Source: Pseudooceanicola algae
GTDB taxonomy: Bacteria; Pseudomonadota; Alphaproteobacteria; Rhodobacterales; Rhodobacteraceae
Direction: 5' to 3'
Length of the DNA: 64,000 nucleotides
Assembly (NCBI RefSeq): GCF_003590145.2
Contig: NZ_CP060436.1
Location: 1,026,001 to 1,090,000 of the forward strand
This document shows, one piece after another, positions 44,822 through 57,017 of this stretch. The notes under the pieces were generated by a model. The model searched no databases. It was not told where the DNA came from and saw nothing but the letters and a program-made list of their open reading frames with translations. The first letter of the stretch is position 1; the number at the start of each line of letters is the position of its first letter. Made by a program: the position numbers and the translations under genes.

Positions 44822-46366
44822 TCAGACAAAGGCATCGGGCATTTCGGCCTTGCGGCGGGCGACATAGGCGGCCAGCGCCTCGGACACGTCGGGGGCCAAC
44901 CCGGGTTGTTGGTAGGTATCGAGCAACTTCTTGACCCGGACCGCCGCCAGCTGCTGGCTGGAGCGCGCGCCCTCTTCCGACCAGGTTTCATAGGGCTTGT
45001 TGTCCAGCACATCCGAACGCCAGAAAGCGGTCTGGAAATTCCGCTGGGTATGCGAACAACCAAGGTAATGCCCGCCCGGCCCCACCTCACGGATCGCATC
45101 CATGGCCTGGGCTTCCTCGTCATGGCTGACACCGGCAGCGATCCTGTGCAGGATGCCAAGCTGATCTGCGTCCAGCACGAATTTCTCAAATGAGGCGACC
45201 AGCCCGCCTTCCAGCCAGCCACAGGCATGCAGCATGAAGTTCACCCCGCCCAACAAGGCGGCGTTCAGCGTGTTCGAGGTCTCATAAGCGGCCTGGGCGT
45301 CGGGCAATTTCGACCCGCAGAGCCCGCCACCTGACCGGAACGGCAGGCCGAGCCGCCGGGCCAGCTGCCCTGCCCCGTAAAGGATCTGGCTGGCTTCGGG
45401 CGTACCGAAGGTGGGCGCGCCGGAATTCATGTCGATCGAGGTGACGAAGGCGCCGAAGATTACCGGCGCACCGGGGCGCACGAGCTGGGCGTAGGCGACC
45501 CCTGCCAGCACCTCGGCCAGCACCTGAGTCAGCGTGCCCACCACGGACACCGGCGCCATGGCCCCCCCGACGATGAAGGGTGACACGATGCAGGCCTGCA
45601 TGTTGGCGGCATAGATCTCGAGCGCGCCCATCATCGTATCGTCGAAGGTCAGCGGCGAGTTGATGTTGATGAGCGAGGTCATCACCGTGTTGTTGCTGGC
45701 GAAATCCTCTCCGAACAGGATCTTGCACATATCGACACTGTCCTGGGCGCGGCTGGGTTCGGTGACCGAGCCCATGAAGGGCTTGTCCGACAGGGTCATA
45801 TGGGCGTGCAGCATGTCGAGATGACGCTTGTTCACCGGCACATCCGTAGGTTCGCAGACGGTCCCGCCGGAATGATGCAGCCATTTCGACATGTAGCCGA
45901 GCTTCACGAAATTGCGGAAATCGTCCATCGTGGCGTAACGCCGACCGCCGTCGAGGTCGCGCACGAACGGCGGGCCATAGACCGGCGCCAGGACCAGGTT
46001 CCGTCCGCCGATCTCGACCGAACGTTCGGGGTTGCGGGCATGTTGGACAAAGCTTCCCGGAGCCGTGGCACACAGCTTGCGGGCCAATCCGCGCGGGATG
46101 AGCACACGTTCGCCCTGCACGTCGGCGCCGACCGCGCGCCAGCGGTCCAGCGCAGCGGGGTTGTTGACGAAATTCACCCCGACCTCGGCCAGAACGGTTT
46201 CGGCATTGGCCTCGATAATCTCCAGGGCCTCGGGACCGAGCATGTCGAAATTCGGGATATTGCGCGCGATGACCGGAGCGCTTTCGAAGCTGACCGCGCT
46301 GCGGGCCGCGCGCCGGGCCGCCCCTCCGCCACCGCGTCCGCGCCGGCCAGTTGCTGCTTCGGTCAT
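44822..46366 (-). CDS. MttB-family methyltransferase without pyrrolysine
   Basis: A 514-residue protein of the trimethylamine methyltransferase (MttB) superfamily. The arginine- and glycine-rich N-terminus (RRGRGGGGAARRAARSA) is typical of roseobacter members. Conserved blocks include MLHAHMTLSDKPFMGSVTEP, ININSPLTFDD and GGVNFMLHACGWLEGG. The frame is open throughout, so no amber/pyrrolysine codon is used; such members include glycine betaine demethylases. No corrinoid protein or reactivase gene is adjacent. AGGGAGA before ATG 46366 fixes the start. The methyl donor is unknown. Confidence 0.85.
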   Translation of the reverse strand: MTEAATGRRGRGGGGAARRAARSAVSFESAPVIARNIPNFDMLGPEALEIIEANAETVLAEVGVNFVNNPAALDRWRAVGADVQGERVLIPRGLARKLCATAPGSFVQHARNPERSVEIGGRNLVLAPVYGPPFVRDLDGGRRYATMDDFRNFVKLGYMSKWLHHSGGTVCEPTDVPVNKRHLDMLHAHMTLSDKPFMGSVTEPSRAQDSVDMCKILFGEDFASNNTVMTSLININSPLTFDDTMMGALEIYAANMQACIVSPFIVGGAMAPVSVVGTLTQVLAEVLAGVAYAQLVRPGAPVIFGAFVTSIDMNSGAPTFGTPEASQILYGAGQLARRLGLPFRSGGGLCGSKLPDAQAAYETSNTLNAALLGGVNFMLHACGWLEGGLVASFEKFVLDADQLGILHRIAAGVSHDEEAQAMDAIREVGPGGHYLGCSHTQRNFQTAFWRSDVLDNKPYETWSEEGARSSQQLAAVRVKKLLDTYQQPGLAPDVSEALAAYVARRKAEMPDAFV

Positions 46367-46699
46367 GATCTGTCTCCCTGCCCAGACACCTGCACGGACG
46401 CTTGCCCGTGAATTCTTGCGCACGGGCCGCGGCCCGTGGGTCCTCGCCGTCATAGATACCGGGCCGGACGGGGCGACAAGGGACCGATTGCGGCGGATGA
46501 GGTGCGAAACCGACACTTCGCCCGCCTTGCGCGGCGCAGGCCGCCCCGCGCCCCCGGTGGCCCGCCCCCGGCAGGTCCGGCGGTCACCGCCTTGTGCCCC
46601 TGTCGAAATCCCGACACTTTGCAGACGAAATCAGCGCGTCCATGCGTGCGGCTTGCGCTTTCTCTTGCGCGATTGGCCCGGTCGCACTAAGGCGTCCAC
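46367..46699. other. Divergent intergenic region between the MttB-like gene and guaA
   Basis: These 333 bases contain no convincing gene. Long open frames across it on both strands are products of base composition. I see no clear promoter or operator. Confidence 0.45.
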
Positions 46700-48265
46700 A
46701 TGAGCCAGACATCCCATGACCGCCTCCTGATCATCGACTTCGGCAGCCAGGTAACGCAGCTGATCGCGCGCCGCCTGCGAGAGCTGAATGTCTATTGCGA
46801 GATCCACCCCTACCAGAAGGTGACCGCCGCTTTCCTGAAAGAATTTGCCCCCCGCGCGGTGATCTTTTCGGGCGGGCCGGATTCGGTCATGCGCGATGGA
46901 TCCCCCCGCCCCCCGAAAGAGGTCTATGACCTCGGCGTGCCGATCCTGGGCATTTGCTATGGCCAGCAGGTCATGATGCAGGACCTTGGCGGCCGCGTCG
47001 AAGCGGGCGAACATGCAACAGCCGAATTCGGCCGCGCATGGGTCACCCCGTCGGAAAAGCGCGATGCGATGCTGGACGGCTGGTTCCTTGAAGAACGCGA
47101 GCAGGTCTGGATGAGTCACGGCGACCACGTTGCCGAAATCGCCCCCGGTTTCGAAGTGCTCGGCACCTCGCCCGGTGCGCCCTTTGCGATCACCGCCGAC
47201 CGCGAACGCAATTTCTATGCCGTGCAATTCCACCCCGAGGTGCACCACACCCCGAACGGCAAGATGATCTACGAGAATTTCGTCAAGCTTGCCGGATTCG
47301 CCGGTGACTGGACCATGGCCGCCTACCGCGAAGAGATGATCGGCAAGATCCGCGATCAGGTCGGGGATGCCAAGGTCATCTGCGCGCTGTCCGGCGGGGT
47401 CGATTCCTCGGTCGCGGCGGCGCTGCTGCACGAAGCGATTGGCGAAAACCTGACCTGTGTCTTCGTCGACCACGGCCTGTTGCGCCTGAACGAGGCCGAC
47501 GAAGTCGTGTCGATGTTCCGTGACAACATGAACCTTTCGGTGATCCACGCCCAGGAACAAGAGCTGTTCCTCGGAGAGCTGGACGGTGTTTCCGATCCGG
47601 AAACAAAGCGCAAGATCATCGGCCGCCTGTTCATCGACGTCTTCCAGAAATATGCCGACGGGATCGAAGGCGCGGCCTTCCTCGCACAGGGTACGCTCTA
47701 CCCCGATGTGATCGAATCCGTCAGCTTCTCCGGCGGGCCTTCCGTCACCATCAAGAGCCACCACAATGTCGGCGGCCTGCCCGAAAAGATGGGGTTGAAG
47801 CTGGTCGAGCCGCTGCGCGAACTGTTCAAGGACGAGGTCCGCGCCCTGGGCCGCGAACTTGGCCTGCCCGAAAGCTTCATCGGGCGCCATCCCTTCCCCG
47901 GTCCCGGTCTTGCGATCCGCTGCCCCGGCGAAATCACCCGCGAAAAGCTGGAAATCCTGCGCAAGGCGGATGCGGTCTATATCGACCAGATCCGCAAGCA
48001 CGGGCTGTACGACGACATCTGGCAGGCCTTCGTGGCCATCCTGCCGGTGCGCACCGTCGGCGTGATGGGCGATGGACGCACCTATGACTACGCCTGCGCC
48101 CTGCGCGCGGTGACCAGCGTCGATGGCATGACGGCGGATTACTATCCCTTCAGCCATGACTTCCTTGGCGAGACCGCGACGCGGATCATCAACGAGGTCA
48201 AGGGCATCAACCGCTGCACCTACGACATCACCTCCAAGCCCCCCGGAACGATCGAGTGGGAATGA
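46700..48265 (+). CDS. guaA: GMP synthase (glutamine-hydrolysing)
   Basis: A 521-residue enzyme converting XMP to GMP. The class I glutamine amidotransferase domain (1-195) has the nucleophile Cys86 in GICYGQQ. The ATP-pyrophosphatase domain has [13 protein letters not shown], and the C-terminal dimerisation domain ends [15 protein letters not shown] as in most bacteria. It is the last step of guanine nucleotide synthesis and would draw on IMP from hpt and the salvage block. Confidence 0.96.
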   Translation: MSQTSHDRLLIIDFGSQVTQLIARRLRELNVYCEIHPYQKVTAAFLKEFAPRAVIFSGGPDSVMRDGSPRPPKEVYDLGVPILGICYGQQVMMQDLGGRVEAGEHATAEFGRAWVTPSEKRDAMLDGWFLEEREQVWMSHGDHVAEIAPGFEVLGTSPGAPFAITADRERNFYAVQFHPEVHHTPNGKMIYENFVKLAGFAGDWTMAAYREEMIGKIRDQVGDAKVICALSGGVDSSVAAALLHEAIGENLTCVFVDHGLLRLNEADEVVSMFRDNMNLSVIHAQEQELFLGELDGVSDPETKRKIIGRLFIDVFQKYADGIEGAAFLAQGTLYPDVIESVSFSGGPSVTIKSHHNVGGLPEKMGLKLVEPLRELFKDEVRALGRELGLPESFIGRHPFPGPGLAIRCPGEITREKLEILRKADAVYIDQIRKHGLYDDIWQAFVAILPVRTVGVMGDGRTYDYACALRAVTSVDGMTADYYPFSHDFLGETATRIINEVKGINRCTYDITSKPPGTIEWE

Positions 48266-48322
48266 ACCACGCCTCCTGCGCGACGGTCGGGACGCGGCGG
48301 AACAGAGGATCCTAGAACTTCC

Positions 48323-48355
48323 CCCGCCAATGTCCCCATCTGGGCAGCTGGCGGG
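48323..48355 (+). repeat. Hairpin in the leader between guaA and the glycosyltransferase gene
   Basis: CCCGCCA at 48323-48329 pairs with TGGCGGG at 48349-48355, with a partial inner stem. No T-tract follows. It may end guaA mRNA or sit in the leader of the next gene. Confidence 0.45.
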
Positions 48356-48430
48356 TGAGGATAAAACGATCCCGCATGGATCATCTGGCGCCTTCGCCGT
48401 ATGGGGTTCGTAAGGCCACGAGGACCCACA

Positions 48431-49345
48431 GTGCCCCTTCCGCATTACACCTATGTCTTCGACCGGGACTATTCCTACCTGACTCTCGTTTCGGTCTGGA
48501 GCCTGCTGCAATCGGTCTCGGGGCCTTGCGAGGTTCTTTTGCTGACAGACGCCGCCCCAAAGGGGTTTTCGCCAGCCGTCGACAAGATCGCGGAGGCCTT
48601 TCCGAAGGCCGGGATCACCCTGACCGAAGCCCCCGCGATGACGGCGGTTGAAGCGCACTTCTGGATCTACGGCCTGCGCGATCATCTGGATTGCAAGACG
48701 CTGCTGATCGATGGCGACACCTGCGTCATGCAGGACCCTGCGCCGCTGTTTGACACCGATCTTGGCGGCCATTCCCTTGGGGCCATTCGCGACATTCCCT
48801 ATCTGCGGCTTTGGGCGCGGGCGCGGTTGCCCTTCCGCGCGGCCAGGTATCGCACCAAGATGGAAGCCTACCTGGGCCGGGACCTGCTGCCCGCCAGTGC
48901 CGATTACTTCAATGCCGGCGTCATACTGGTCGATCTGCCCGGTCTGTCCGCAGGGCCCCTTTGGCCGATGTTCGACGTGGATCTTGCCCCTGCCGAAACC
49001 GAACGACTGGGCCTTCCGCGGCGCGATCAGGGCTGGCTGAACCATGCCTTTGCCGGCAATATCCAGCCGCTTGACCTGCGCTGGAATGCCATCGATCCCG
49101 AAGGGCTGGTTTCCAAACCCTACCTGCCCCGCGCCATGAAGGATCAGTTGCGCCGGGCCACCGATGATCCCGGCATCTTTCATTTCGCCGGGGGGTTCAA
49201 ACCCTGGGATCCCGAAACCGCCGATACCAACCGCTTCACCCCGTCCTGGCACCGGGCCCGCGCTGTCTGGCAGGCTGCAGCGCAACAGGTCTCCGACGCC
49301 ACGGGTCGCGATATCGTCAGCCTTGCCAACGGCAGGCACGGTTGA
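48431..49345 (+). CDS. GT8-like glycosyltransferase / nucleotide-sugar transferase
   Basis: About 304 residues. The N-terminus HYTYVFDRDYSYLTLVSVWSLL suits a GT-A fold donor site. A DXD motif appears in LLIDGDTCVMQD, and DYFNAGVILVDL plus RRDQGWLNHAF match family 8 transferases. It would add a sugar to a surface polysaccharide or lipopolysaccharide core. It starts at GTG 48431, with GAGGA upstream. No other polysaccharide genes surround it, so the acceptor cannot be guessed. Confidence 0.78.
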   Translation: MPLPHYTYVFDRDYSYLTLVSVWSLLQSVSGPCEVLLLTDAAPKGFSPAVDKIAEAFPKAGITLTEAPAMTAVEAHFWIYGLRDHLDCKTLLIDGDTCVMQDPAPLFDTDLGGHSLGAIRDIPYLRLWARARLPFRAARYRTKMEAYLGRDLLPASADYFNAGVILVDLPGLSAGPLWPMFDVDLAPAETERLGLPRRDQGWLNHAFAGNIQPLDLRWNAIDPEGLVSKPYLPRAMKDQLRRATDDPGIFHFAGGFKPWDPETADTNRFTPSWHRARAVWQAAAQQVSDATGRDIVSLANGRHG

Positions 49346-49395
49346 CCCTGAGCGCCGCAGACTGCAAATCTGACCCATCATCAGCGAAGGATTCC

Positions 49396-51253
<1,858 letters not shown>

Positions 51254-51280
51254 GGCGTTTCCCCCGTGCGACCCATCTGC

Positions 51281-51316
51281 GCCCCGCGATCCGTCATTGG
51301 TTCGCGGGGCGTTTTC
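51281..51316 (+). terminator. Rho-independent terminator after eno
   Basis: GCCCCGCGA / TCGCGGGGC with a 12-base loop is followed by GTTTTCG. Confidence 0.75.
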
Positions 51317-51363
51317 GTTCAGGTTGGGCCAATGGCCGCCGAATTCCCCTAAGGAGATTGCAA

Positions 51364-51801
51364 ATGACCGACATGACCGCAGAAGAGATCGTCGCCCTGC
51401 TCGGCCTCTTGCCCCATCCCGAAGGCGGCGCCTTTGGTGAAACCTGGCGCGCGCAAGAGGATACCAAGGATGGCAAGTCCGCAGGCACGGCGATCTATTT
51501 CCTGCTGAAACAAGGCGAGGTCAGCCATTGGCACAAGGTGGTCTCGACCGAGATCTGGCACCATTACGCCGGCGCCCCGATCAAGCTGCGCCTGTCGGAA
51601 ACCGAAACCGGACCCGCCAGTACGCATCTGCTGGGCACCGACCTTGCCGCCGGTCAGCGCCCCCAGGTGATCGTGCCATCCAACTACTGGCAGACAGCCG
51701 CGCCGCTGGGGGGCTGGGCGCTGGTTGGGTGCACCGTATCCCCGGGCTTCGACTTTGCCGATTTCACCCTGGCGGAGCCGGATTTCGACATCCCGTCCTA
51801 A
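51364..51801 (+). CDS. Cupin-fold protein, DUF985 family
   Basis: A 145-residue single-domain protein. LLPHPEGGAFGETWR, the cupin metal motif HWHKVVSTEIWHHYAG and VIVPSNYWQTAAP are characteristic of DUF985. The fold is known, but the function in bacteria is not established. AAGGAG just before ATG 51364 fixes the start. It converges on pgi with 3 bases between the stops. Confidence 0.85.
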   Translation: MTDMTAEEIVALLGLLPHPEGGAFGETWRAQEDTKDGKSAGTAIYFLLKQGEVSHWHKVVSTEIWHHYAGAPIKLRLSETETGPASTHLLGTDLAAGQRPQVIVPSNYWQTAAPLGGWALVGCTVSPGFDFADFTLAEPDFDIPS

Positions 51802-51804
51802 GGG

Positions 51805-53409
51805 CTACTGCGCGCCCCGGATCGCGGCAATCAGGCCCCGGGTCGAACCATCCTTGCCCGTCGCGGGTTCGGTCCCCGCAAGAATCGGCGACAGCGTCCG
51901 CGCCAGCTCCTTGCCCAGTTCTACGCCCCATTGATCGAAGGAATTGATGCCCAGCACCACCCCTTCGACAAAGACCCGGTGTTCGTACAGCGCCACGATC
52001 TGGCCGAAGACAAAGGGCGTCAATTTTGGGTAAAGCAGCGTCGTCGAGGGCCGGTTGCCGGGGAAGACCCGGTGGCGTGCCTGGCGTTCCAGTTCCGCGC
52101 CTTCAAGGCCGGCCTTCTGCATCAGCCCGCGCGCTTCTTCGAGGGACCGGCCCATCATCAGCGCCTCTGACTGGGCCAGGCAATTGGCCAGAAGAAGGTC
52201 ATGCTGATGTTTAAGATCACCTTCGAAGCCATTGATCCCCATCATGAATTCACAAGGAACAACCCGCGTGCCCTGGTGGATCAGCTGGTAGAAGGCATGT
52301 TGCCCATTGGTGCCCGGCTCACCCCAGACCACGGGACCGGAGGGCTGGGTCAGATCGCTGCCATCCATCGCGACACGCTTGCCGTTGCTCTCCATCTCCA
52401 ACTGCTGAAGATAGGCCGGCAGGCGCAGCAGGCGCTGTTCGTAAGGCAGCACGGCGCGCGTTCCATGGCCAAGCCCCTGATTGTGCCAGATCCCCACCAG
52501 CGCCAGCAGCACGGGCAGGTTTTCAGCCGCTGGCGCCGTGCGGAAATGCTTGTCCATGGCTTGCGCACCGGACAGGAAATCGCGGAAATTCTCGGGGCCC
52601 ACGGCAATCATCACCGGCAGACCGATCGGCCCCCACATTGAATACCGCCCCCCGACCCAATCTTCGAAACCAAAGACGCGCTCGGCCGGAATACCCCATT
52701 CGCCGGTCAGCGAGGCACTGGTGCTGAGGGCGGCAAACTGCGCGGAAGGATCAATAACCTTTTCCGCCATCCAGTCGCGCGCCGTTGCAGCATTGGTCAT
52801 CGTCTCGATTGTCGTGAAGGTTTTGGAGGCAACGATTACCAGCGTGGTTTCCGGGTTCAGACCCTGCAAAGTGTCGTGGATATGTGCGCCATCGACGTTC
52901 GACACGTAGTGTACCCGCGGCCCGTCGCAATAAGGTGCCAGGGCAAGCGTCGCCATGACGGGTCCCAGGTCCGACCCGCCGATACCGATGTTTACGACGT
53001 CGGTGATCGCACCGCCCTGGCCGGTAAAGCTGCCGTCGCGCAGCGAGGTCGCAAAGGCCTCCATTCGGGAAAGGGTCGACAGGACTTCCGGCATCACATC
53101 CTGACCGTCGACCAACACCGGGTCGGCATCAAGATTACGCAGCGCGGTGTGCAGGACGGCGCGGCCTTCCGTTTCGTTGATCTTTTCGCCGCTGAACATC
53201 GCTTCGCGTCGTGCCGGCAGATCTGCGGCTTCGGTAAGATCCAGAAGCGCCTGAAGGACTTCGGCATCAATCGAGGTCTTGGAATAATCGAACAGCAGCC
53301 CATCGGCGCGAGCAGAAAAGCCTTCGAACCGTGAAGGATCTGCGGCAAACAGGTCGAGGATCTGGCCAGCGCCCTGCGTTTCGGCGAGCGTTTTCAGCTT
53401 GTCCCACAT
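51805..53409 (-). CDS. pgi: Glucose-6-phosphate isomerase
   Basis: A 534-residue enzyme interconverting glucose-6-phosphate and fructose-6-phosphate. [37 protein letters not shown] and the C-terminal [14 protein letters not shown] are standard signatures. It is the third gene of the zwf-pgl-pgi operon, 68 bases after pgl. In most Rhodobacteraceae this set feeds the Entner-Doudoroff pathway. Confidence 0.96.
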   Translation of the reverse strand: MWDKLKTLAETQGAGQILDLFAADPSRFEGFSARADGLLFDYSKTSIDAEVLQALLDLTEAADLPARREAMFSGEKINETEGRAVLHTALRNLDADPVLVDGQDVMPEVLSTLSRMEAFATSLRDGSFTGQGGAITDVVNIGIGGSDLGPVMATLALAPYCDGPRVHYVSNVDGAHIHDTLQGLNPETTLVIVASKTFTTIETMTNAATARDWMAEKVIDPSAQFAALSTSASLTGEWGIPAERVFGFEDWVGGRYSMWGPIGLPVMIAVGPENFRDFLSGAQAMDKHFRTAPAAENLPVLLALVGIWHNQGLGHGTRAVLPYEQRLLRLPAYLQQLEMESNGKRVAMDGSDLTQPSGPVVWGEPGTNGQHAFYQLIHQGTRVVPCEFMMGINGFEGDLKHQHDLLLANCLAQSEALMMGRSLEEARGLMQKAGLEGAELERQARHRVFPGNRPSTTLLYPKLTPFVFGQIVALYEHRVFVEGVVLGINSFDQWGVELGKELARTLSPILAGTEPATGKDGSTRGLIAAIRGAQ

Positions 53410-53477
53410 GGGTTAAATTCCCTTGTTTTCAATCGGATGATATGCGTTATTAAAGTGTCACACGAAGTAATTTCGTT

Positions 53478-54149
53478 TCAGGGTGCCCAATGCACGGTCG
53501 CCTCTGCAAGGACGGCCGCAATGGGCGCCTCGACCGGGGTAAGGGTCCGGGCGCGCTCCAGTGCTGCGCGCTTTTCGGCCCCCATGATCACCACATGGGT
53601 CGACAGAGCACCGCGCAAATAAGGCGCGGTGATGGTGATCCGCGGCTCGCCGGCATCTTCAGCGCGCATCGGCAGCAAGATCGGCGCGTCCGAAGCAAGG
53701 GCCTCTTCCAAGCGATCTGCGCCGGGGAACAGGGAGGCGGTGTGCATGTCGCCGCCCATGCCGAGCACCAGCACGTTGATCGGCATATGCGGCGCCAACG
53801 CCTGCGACAGCGCCTCAAGCGCGCCTTCAGGTTCCGGTGCATCGGCATATAGCGGCAACAGGGTTGCGGCGGCCGCATGGCCCGACAAAAGCCGCTGACG
53901 CAGCAAGCCGGTGTTGGACCGGGGCGAGGTTTCCGGCACCCAGCGTTCATCGTTCAGCACTACATCGACCCGCTCCCAGTCCAGGCGGACCCCGGACAAG
54001 GCGTCAAAGATCGGTCCGGGCGTGGTCCCCCCGGGCACGGAAAAGGTCACCCTGTCCTCGTGCCGCAGCGCCGCGCCAAGCTCCCCGGCCAACGTGTCCG
54101 CCAGGTCCAGCGCAAGCATATCGCGATCAGGGTATTCCTTGAAATTCAT
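53478..54149 (-). CDS. pgl: 6-phosphogluconolactonase
   Basis: A 223-residue DevB-type lactonase. VPGGTTPGPIFDAL, LNDERWVP, SNTGLLRQRLL and LVLGMGGDMHTASLFPGA are the family motifs. It hydrolyses the product of Zwf. Its start overlaps the zwf stop by 4 bases. Confidence 0.95.
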   Translation of the reverse strand: MNFKEYPDRDMLALDLADTLAGELGAALRHEDRVTFSVPGGTTPGPIFDALSGVRLDWERVDVVLNDERWVPETSPRSNTGLLRQRLLSGHAAAATLLPLYADAPEPEGALEALSQALAPHMPINVLVLGMGGDMHTASLFPGADRLEEALASDAPILLPMRAEDAGEPRITITAPYLRGALSTHVVIMGAEKRAALERARTLTPVEAPIAAVLAEATVHWAP

Positions 54150-55597
54150 GTCTTTATCTCCCGCCAGCGGCGGCCATCCTTGTGCATCAGCATCATCGAT
54201 TCCTCGGGCCCGGTAGAACCCGGATCGTAGGGCATCGGCCGGTCGCCGCGCTGTTCCCAGCCGTCGATGATCGGGTCGGCCCAGGCCCAGGCCGCCTCGA
54301 CCTCGTCCCCGCGCATGAACAGGGTCTGGTTGCCCCGGATCACGTCCATGATCAGCCGTTCATAGGCATCCGGCACGTCCTCGGCATCCGGGCCGAGCGC
54401 TTCGGCAAAGGTCATGTCGAGCGGCACATCGACCAGCCGCATACCGCCGGGACCGGGTTCCTTGATCGTGACACCAAGGTCCATGCCTTCGTTGGGCTGC
54501 AGCCGGATTGTCAGGATATTGCGGTGCGATCCGCTTTCGGGGCCGAAAATCGAATGCGGCGTCTGCTTGAAGACCACTGCGATTTCCGAAGTCCGCGCCT
54601 TCAGCTTCTTGCCCGTGCGCAGGTAAAGCGGGGTACCCGCCCATCTCCAGTTCGAGATCTTCACCTTCATGGCGATGAAGCTTTCGGTGCGGCTGGTCGG
54701 ATCCCCGACATCATCAAGGTAATTCGGCTGCTTCCCGGCCGCAGAATACTGCCCACGCACGATGTCATCCGCAGGAACGGCCTCCAAGGCACGGATGACC
54801 TTCAGTTTTTCGTCGCGCACTGCATCGGGTTCAAACCGCGCTGGCGGCTCCATCGCAATCAGGCACAGCAATTGCATCAGGTGGTTCTGCACCATGTCCC
54901 GCATCGCGCCGGACTTGTCGTAATATTCGCCCCGCCCGCCGACACCGACGGTTTCGGCAACGGTGATCTGGATATGATCGACGTATTGCGCATTCCAGAG
55001 CGGCTCGAACAGCATGTTGCCAAAGCGGACGGCCATCAGGTTCTGAACCGTCTCCTTACCGAGGTAATGATCGATCCTATATACTTGGCTTTCGTCAAAA
55101 TGCGCTGCCAGATCCTGGTTCAGCGCCCGTGCCGAGGCAAGGTCATGGCCAAAGGGCTTTTCCACCACGATGCGCGTATTGCTGTCGGCCATCCCGTGGG
55201 TATGCAGCCGTTCCGCCAAGGCGCCAAAGAGGCTGGGTGCGACAGAGAAATAGAAGGCCCGCACCCGATCACCCGAGACCTTCTCGGCCAATGCTTTCCA
55301 CCCGGTTTCACCCAGGGCATCGACATGCACGTAATCGAGATGGCTGGTGAATTCCGCCACCTTTTCCGCATCATAGGCCTTGGGATCGAATTCCTTGATC
55401 CCCTCGGCGATAAGCTGTTGGAATTCTTCCGCCGTATGGTCGGACCGCGCCGCGCCGATGATCCGGCTGTCGCCTTCCATCTGACCCGAGCAGAAACGGC
55501 GGTATAGCGCCGGCAGGATCTTGCGCCGGGCAAGGTCCCCCGTACCGCCAAAGATGACCAGGTCGAACGTGTCGACGGGAATCACTCGAGAAACCAT
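54146..55597 (-). CDS. zwf: Glucose-6-phosphate 1-dehydrogenase
   Basis: A 483-residue NADP-linked enzyme, first step of the oxidative pentose phosphate and Entner-Doudoroff routes. The nucleotide-binding motif is IFGGTGDLARRKILPAL and the active-site motif is RIDHYLGKETVQNLMAVRF. AAAGGAG seven bases before ATG 55597 fixes the start; a longer in-frame reading has no ribosome site. First gene of zwf-pgl-pgi. Confidence 0.96.
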   Translation of the reverse strand: MVSRVIPVDTFDLVIFGGTGDLARRKILPALYRRFCSGQMEGDSRIIGAARSDHTAEEFQQLIAEGIKEFDPKAYDAEKVAEFTSHLDYVHVDALGETGWKALAEKVSGDRVRAFYFSVAPSLFGALAERLHTHGMADSNTRIVVEKPFGHDLASARALNQDLAAHFDESQVYRIDHYLGKETVQNLMAVRFGNMLFEPLWNAQYVDHIQITVAETVGVGGRGEYYDKSGAMRDMVQNHLMQLLCLIAMEPPARFEPDAVRDEKLKVIRALEAVPADDIVRGQYSAAGKQPNYLDDVGDPTSRTESFIAMKVKISNWRWAGTPLYLRTGKKLKARTSEIAVVFKQTPHSIFGPESGSHRNILTIRLQPNEGMDLGVTIKEPGPGGMRLVDVPLDMTFAEALGPDAEDVPDAYERLIMDVIRGNQTLFMRGDEVEAAWAWADPIIDGWEQRGDRPMPYDPGSTGPEESMMLMHKDGRRWREIKT

Positions 55598-55828
55598 CAA
55601 AGCTCCTTTCAGATCGCGCTTTGGGCGCCGGGACCCGCGCTGCAACCGGTGTCACGGCACGGCAGAACCGAGCGCAGCATAACAGATGCCGCGCCCATCA
55701 CAATGCCGCCCGTTAGCGGTAACTGCCCGCAGAAATCGGCGCCCTTCCATGATCACAGGGGACCGTGGCCAGCAGGGCACAACAAAGCCTGGGGACCGGA
55801 CGGATCTGCCGCAGGCCTTGCCGCGTTT

Positions 55829-56953
55829 TCAGGCACTTTGCAGGTCGGCAGGCTGGCTGATCCGCCCGCCGGTTTGCGGTTTGGGGACGCCGGTCGTACC
55901 GGGCGCCGAGATCGGCAACCCTTTCAGGACCCGCACCGCAAGATAGGCAAAGGCCTGGGCTTCCAGCATGTCGCCGTCCAGCCCGACGGCCTCGACCGCA
56001 GCGACAGGCAGGCCGCAACGCCCGTCGAGCGCCTTCATCAGGGCCGCGTTGCGCCGCCCGCCGCCCGTGACCAGAAGACGTTCGGGCCGAGCGGGCAAAT
56101 GGCGCAATCCACGGGCCACTCCTTCGGCGGCCAGCCCGGTCAGCGTGGCGGCGGCATCGGCATCCGACAGGTGTGAACAGGCCGAGCTGAGGTCGCCGAA
56201 ATCATTTCGATCCAGTGACTTGGGCGGCACTCTTGAGAAATAGGAATGGCTGATGATCTGGGCAATGACACCTTCATCCGCAACCCCGGAGGCCGCAAGC
56301 GCGCCGTCCTGATCAAAGCCCGCCCCGCGTCGCGCCAGCAGCAGGTCGTTGATCGGCGCATTGGCCGGGCCGGTGTCAAAGGCCAGCAAGGCGCCATCGG
56401 CGGCGGGATCCTCAAAGCCGGGGTCGACCCAGGTCAGGTTGCCGACGCCGCCCATGTTCAGAAAGGCCACCGGTGCATCCGCACCGCACCACCGCGCGCA
56501 GGCATGGTGAAAGAACGGCGCCAATGGGGCGCCTTCGCCACCTGCCGCCACATCGGCGCTGCGGAAATCCCAGACCACGGGCCGCGCAAGACGCCGGGCC
56601 AGCTCCGCGCCGTCACCCAGTTGAAAGGTCCCGCGCCCTCGCGGTTCATGGGCCAGTGTCTGGCCGTGAAAGCCCATCACGCCGGCTTCGGGAAACTCCC
56701 CCATCAAGGTGGCGTGGGCGCCAAGCACCACATCATGCGCCGCCGTGATGCGCGCGTCTTCGCCCGGCCACAGACCGAGGGCTGCGGACAGCGCCGCCTG
56801 CTCTGCCTCGGAGTAACCAAGGTAGGCGCTGCGTCCGAACCCGAAGATCTGCTGCCCGTCGGTATCGACCAATGCGGCATCCACCCCATCCAGAGAGGTG
56901 CCCGACATCACCCCGAGCGCCATGATTCGCCCCGTTTCAGCGGCCTCAGACAT
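55829..56953 (-). CDS. anmK: Anhydro-N-acetylmuramic acid kinase
   Basis: A 374-residue ASKHA-fold kinase in peptidoglycan recycling. [19 protein letters not shown] at the N-terminus, [23 protein letters not shown] and [14 protein letters not shown] are the family signatures. It phosphorylates and opens 1,6-anhydro-MurNAc. AAGGAAAAG before ATG 56953 fixes the start. It is divergent from tyrS with 64 bases between starts. Confidence 0.94.
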   Translation of the reverse strand: MSEAAETGRIMALGVMSGTSLDGVDAALVDTDGQQIFGFGRSAYLGYSEAEQAALSAALGLWPGEDARITAAHDVVLGAHATLMGEFPEAGVMGFHGQTLAHEPRGRGTFQLGDGAELARRLARPVVWDFRSADVAAGGEGAPLAPFFHHACARWCGADAPVAFLNMGGVGNLTWVDPGFEDPAADGALLAFDTGPANAPINDLLLARRGAGFDQDGALAASGVADEGVIAQIISHSYFSRVPPKSLDRNDFGDLSSACSHLSDADAAATLTGLAAEGVARGLRHLPARPERLLVTGGGRRNAALMKALDGRCGLPVAAVEAVGLDGDMLEAQAFAYLAVRVLKGLPISAPGTTGVPKPQTGGRISQPADLQSA

Positions 56954-57017
56954 GGTCTTTTCCTTTGCTCTGCCCAAGGATATAGAGTGCCCTGCAAAAC
57001 CAAGCGGAACAAGTGTC

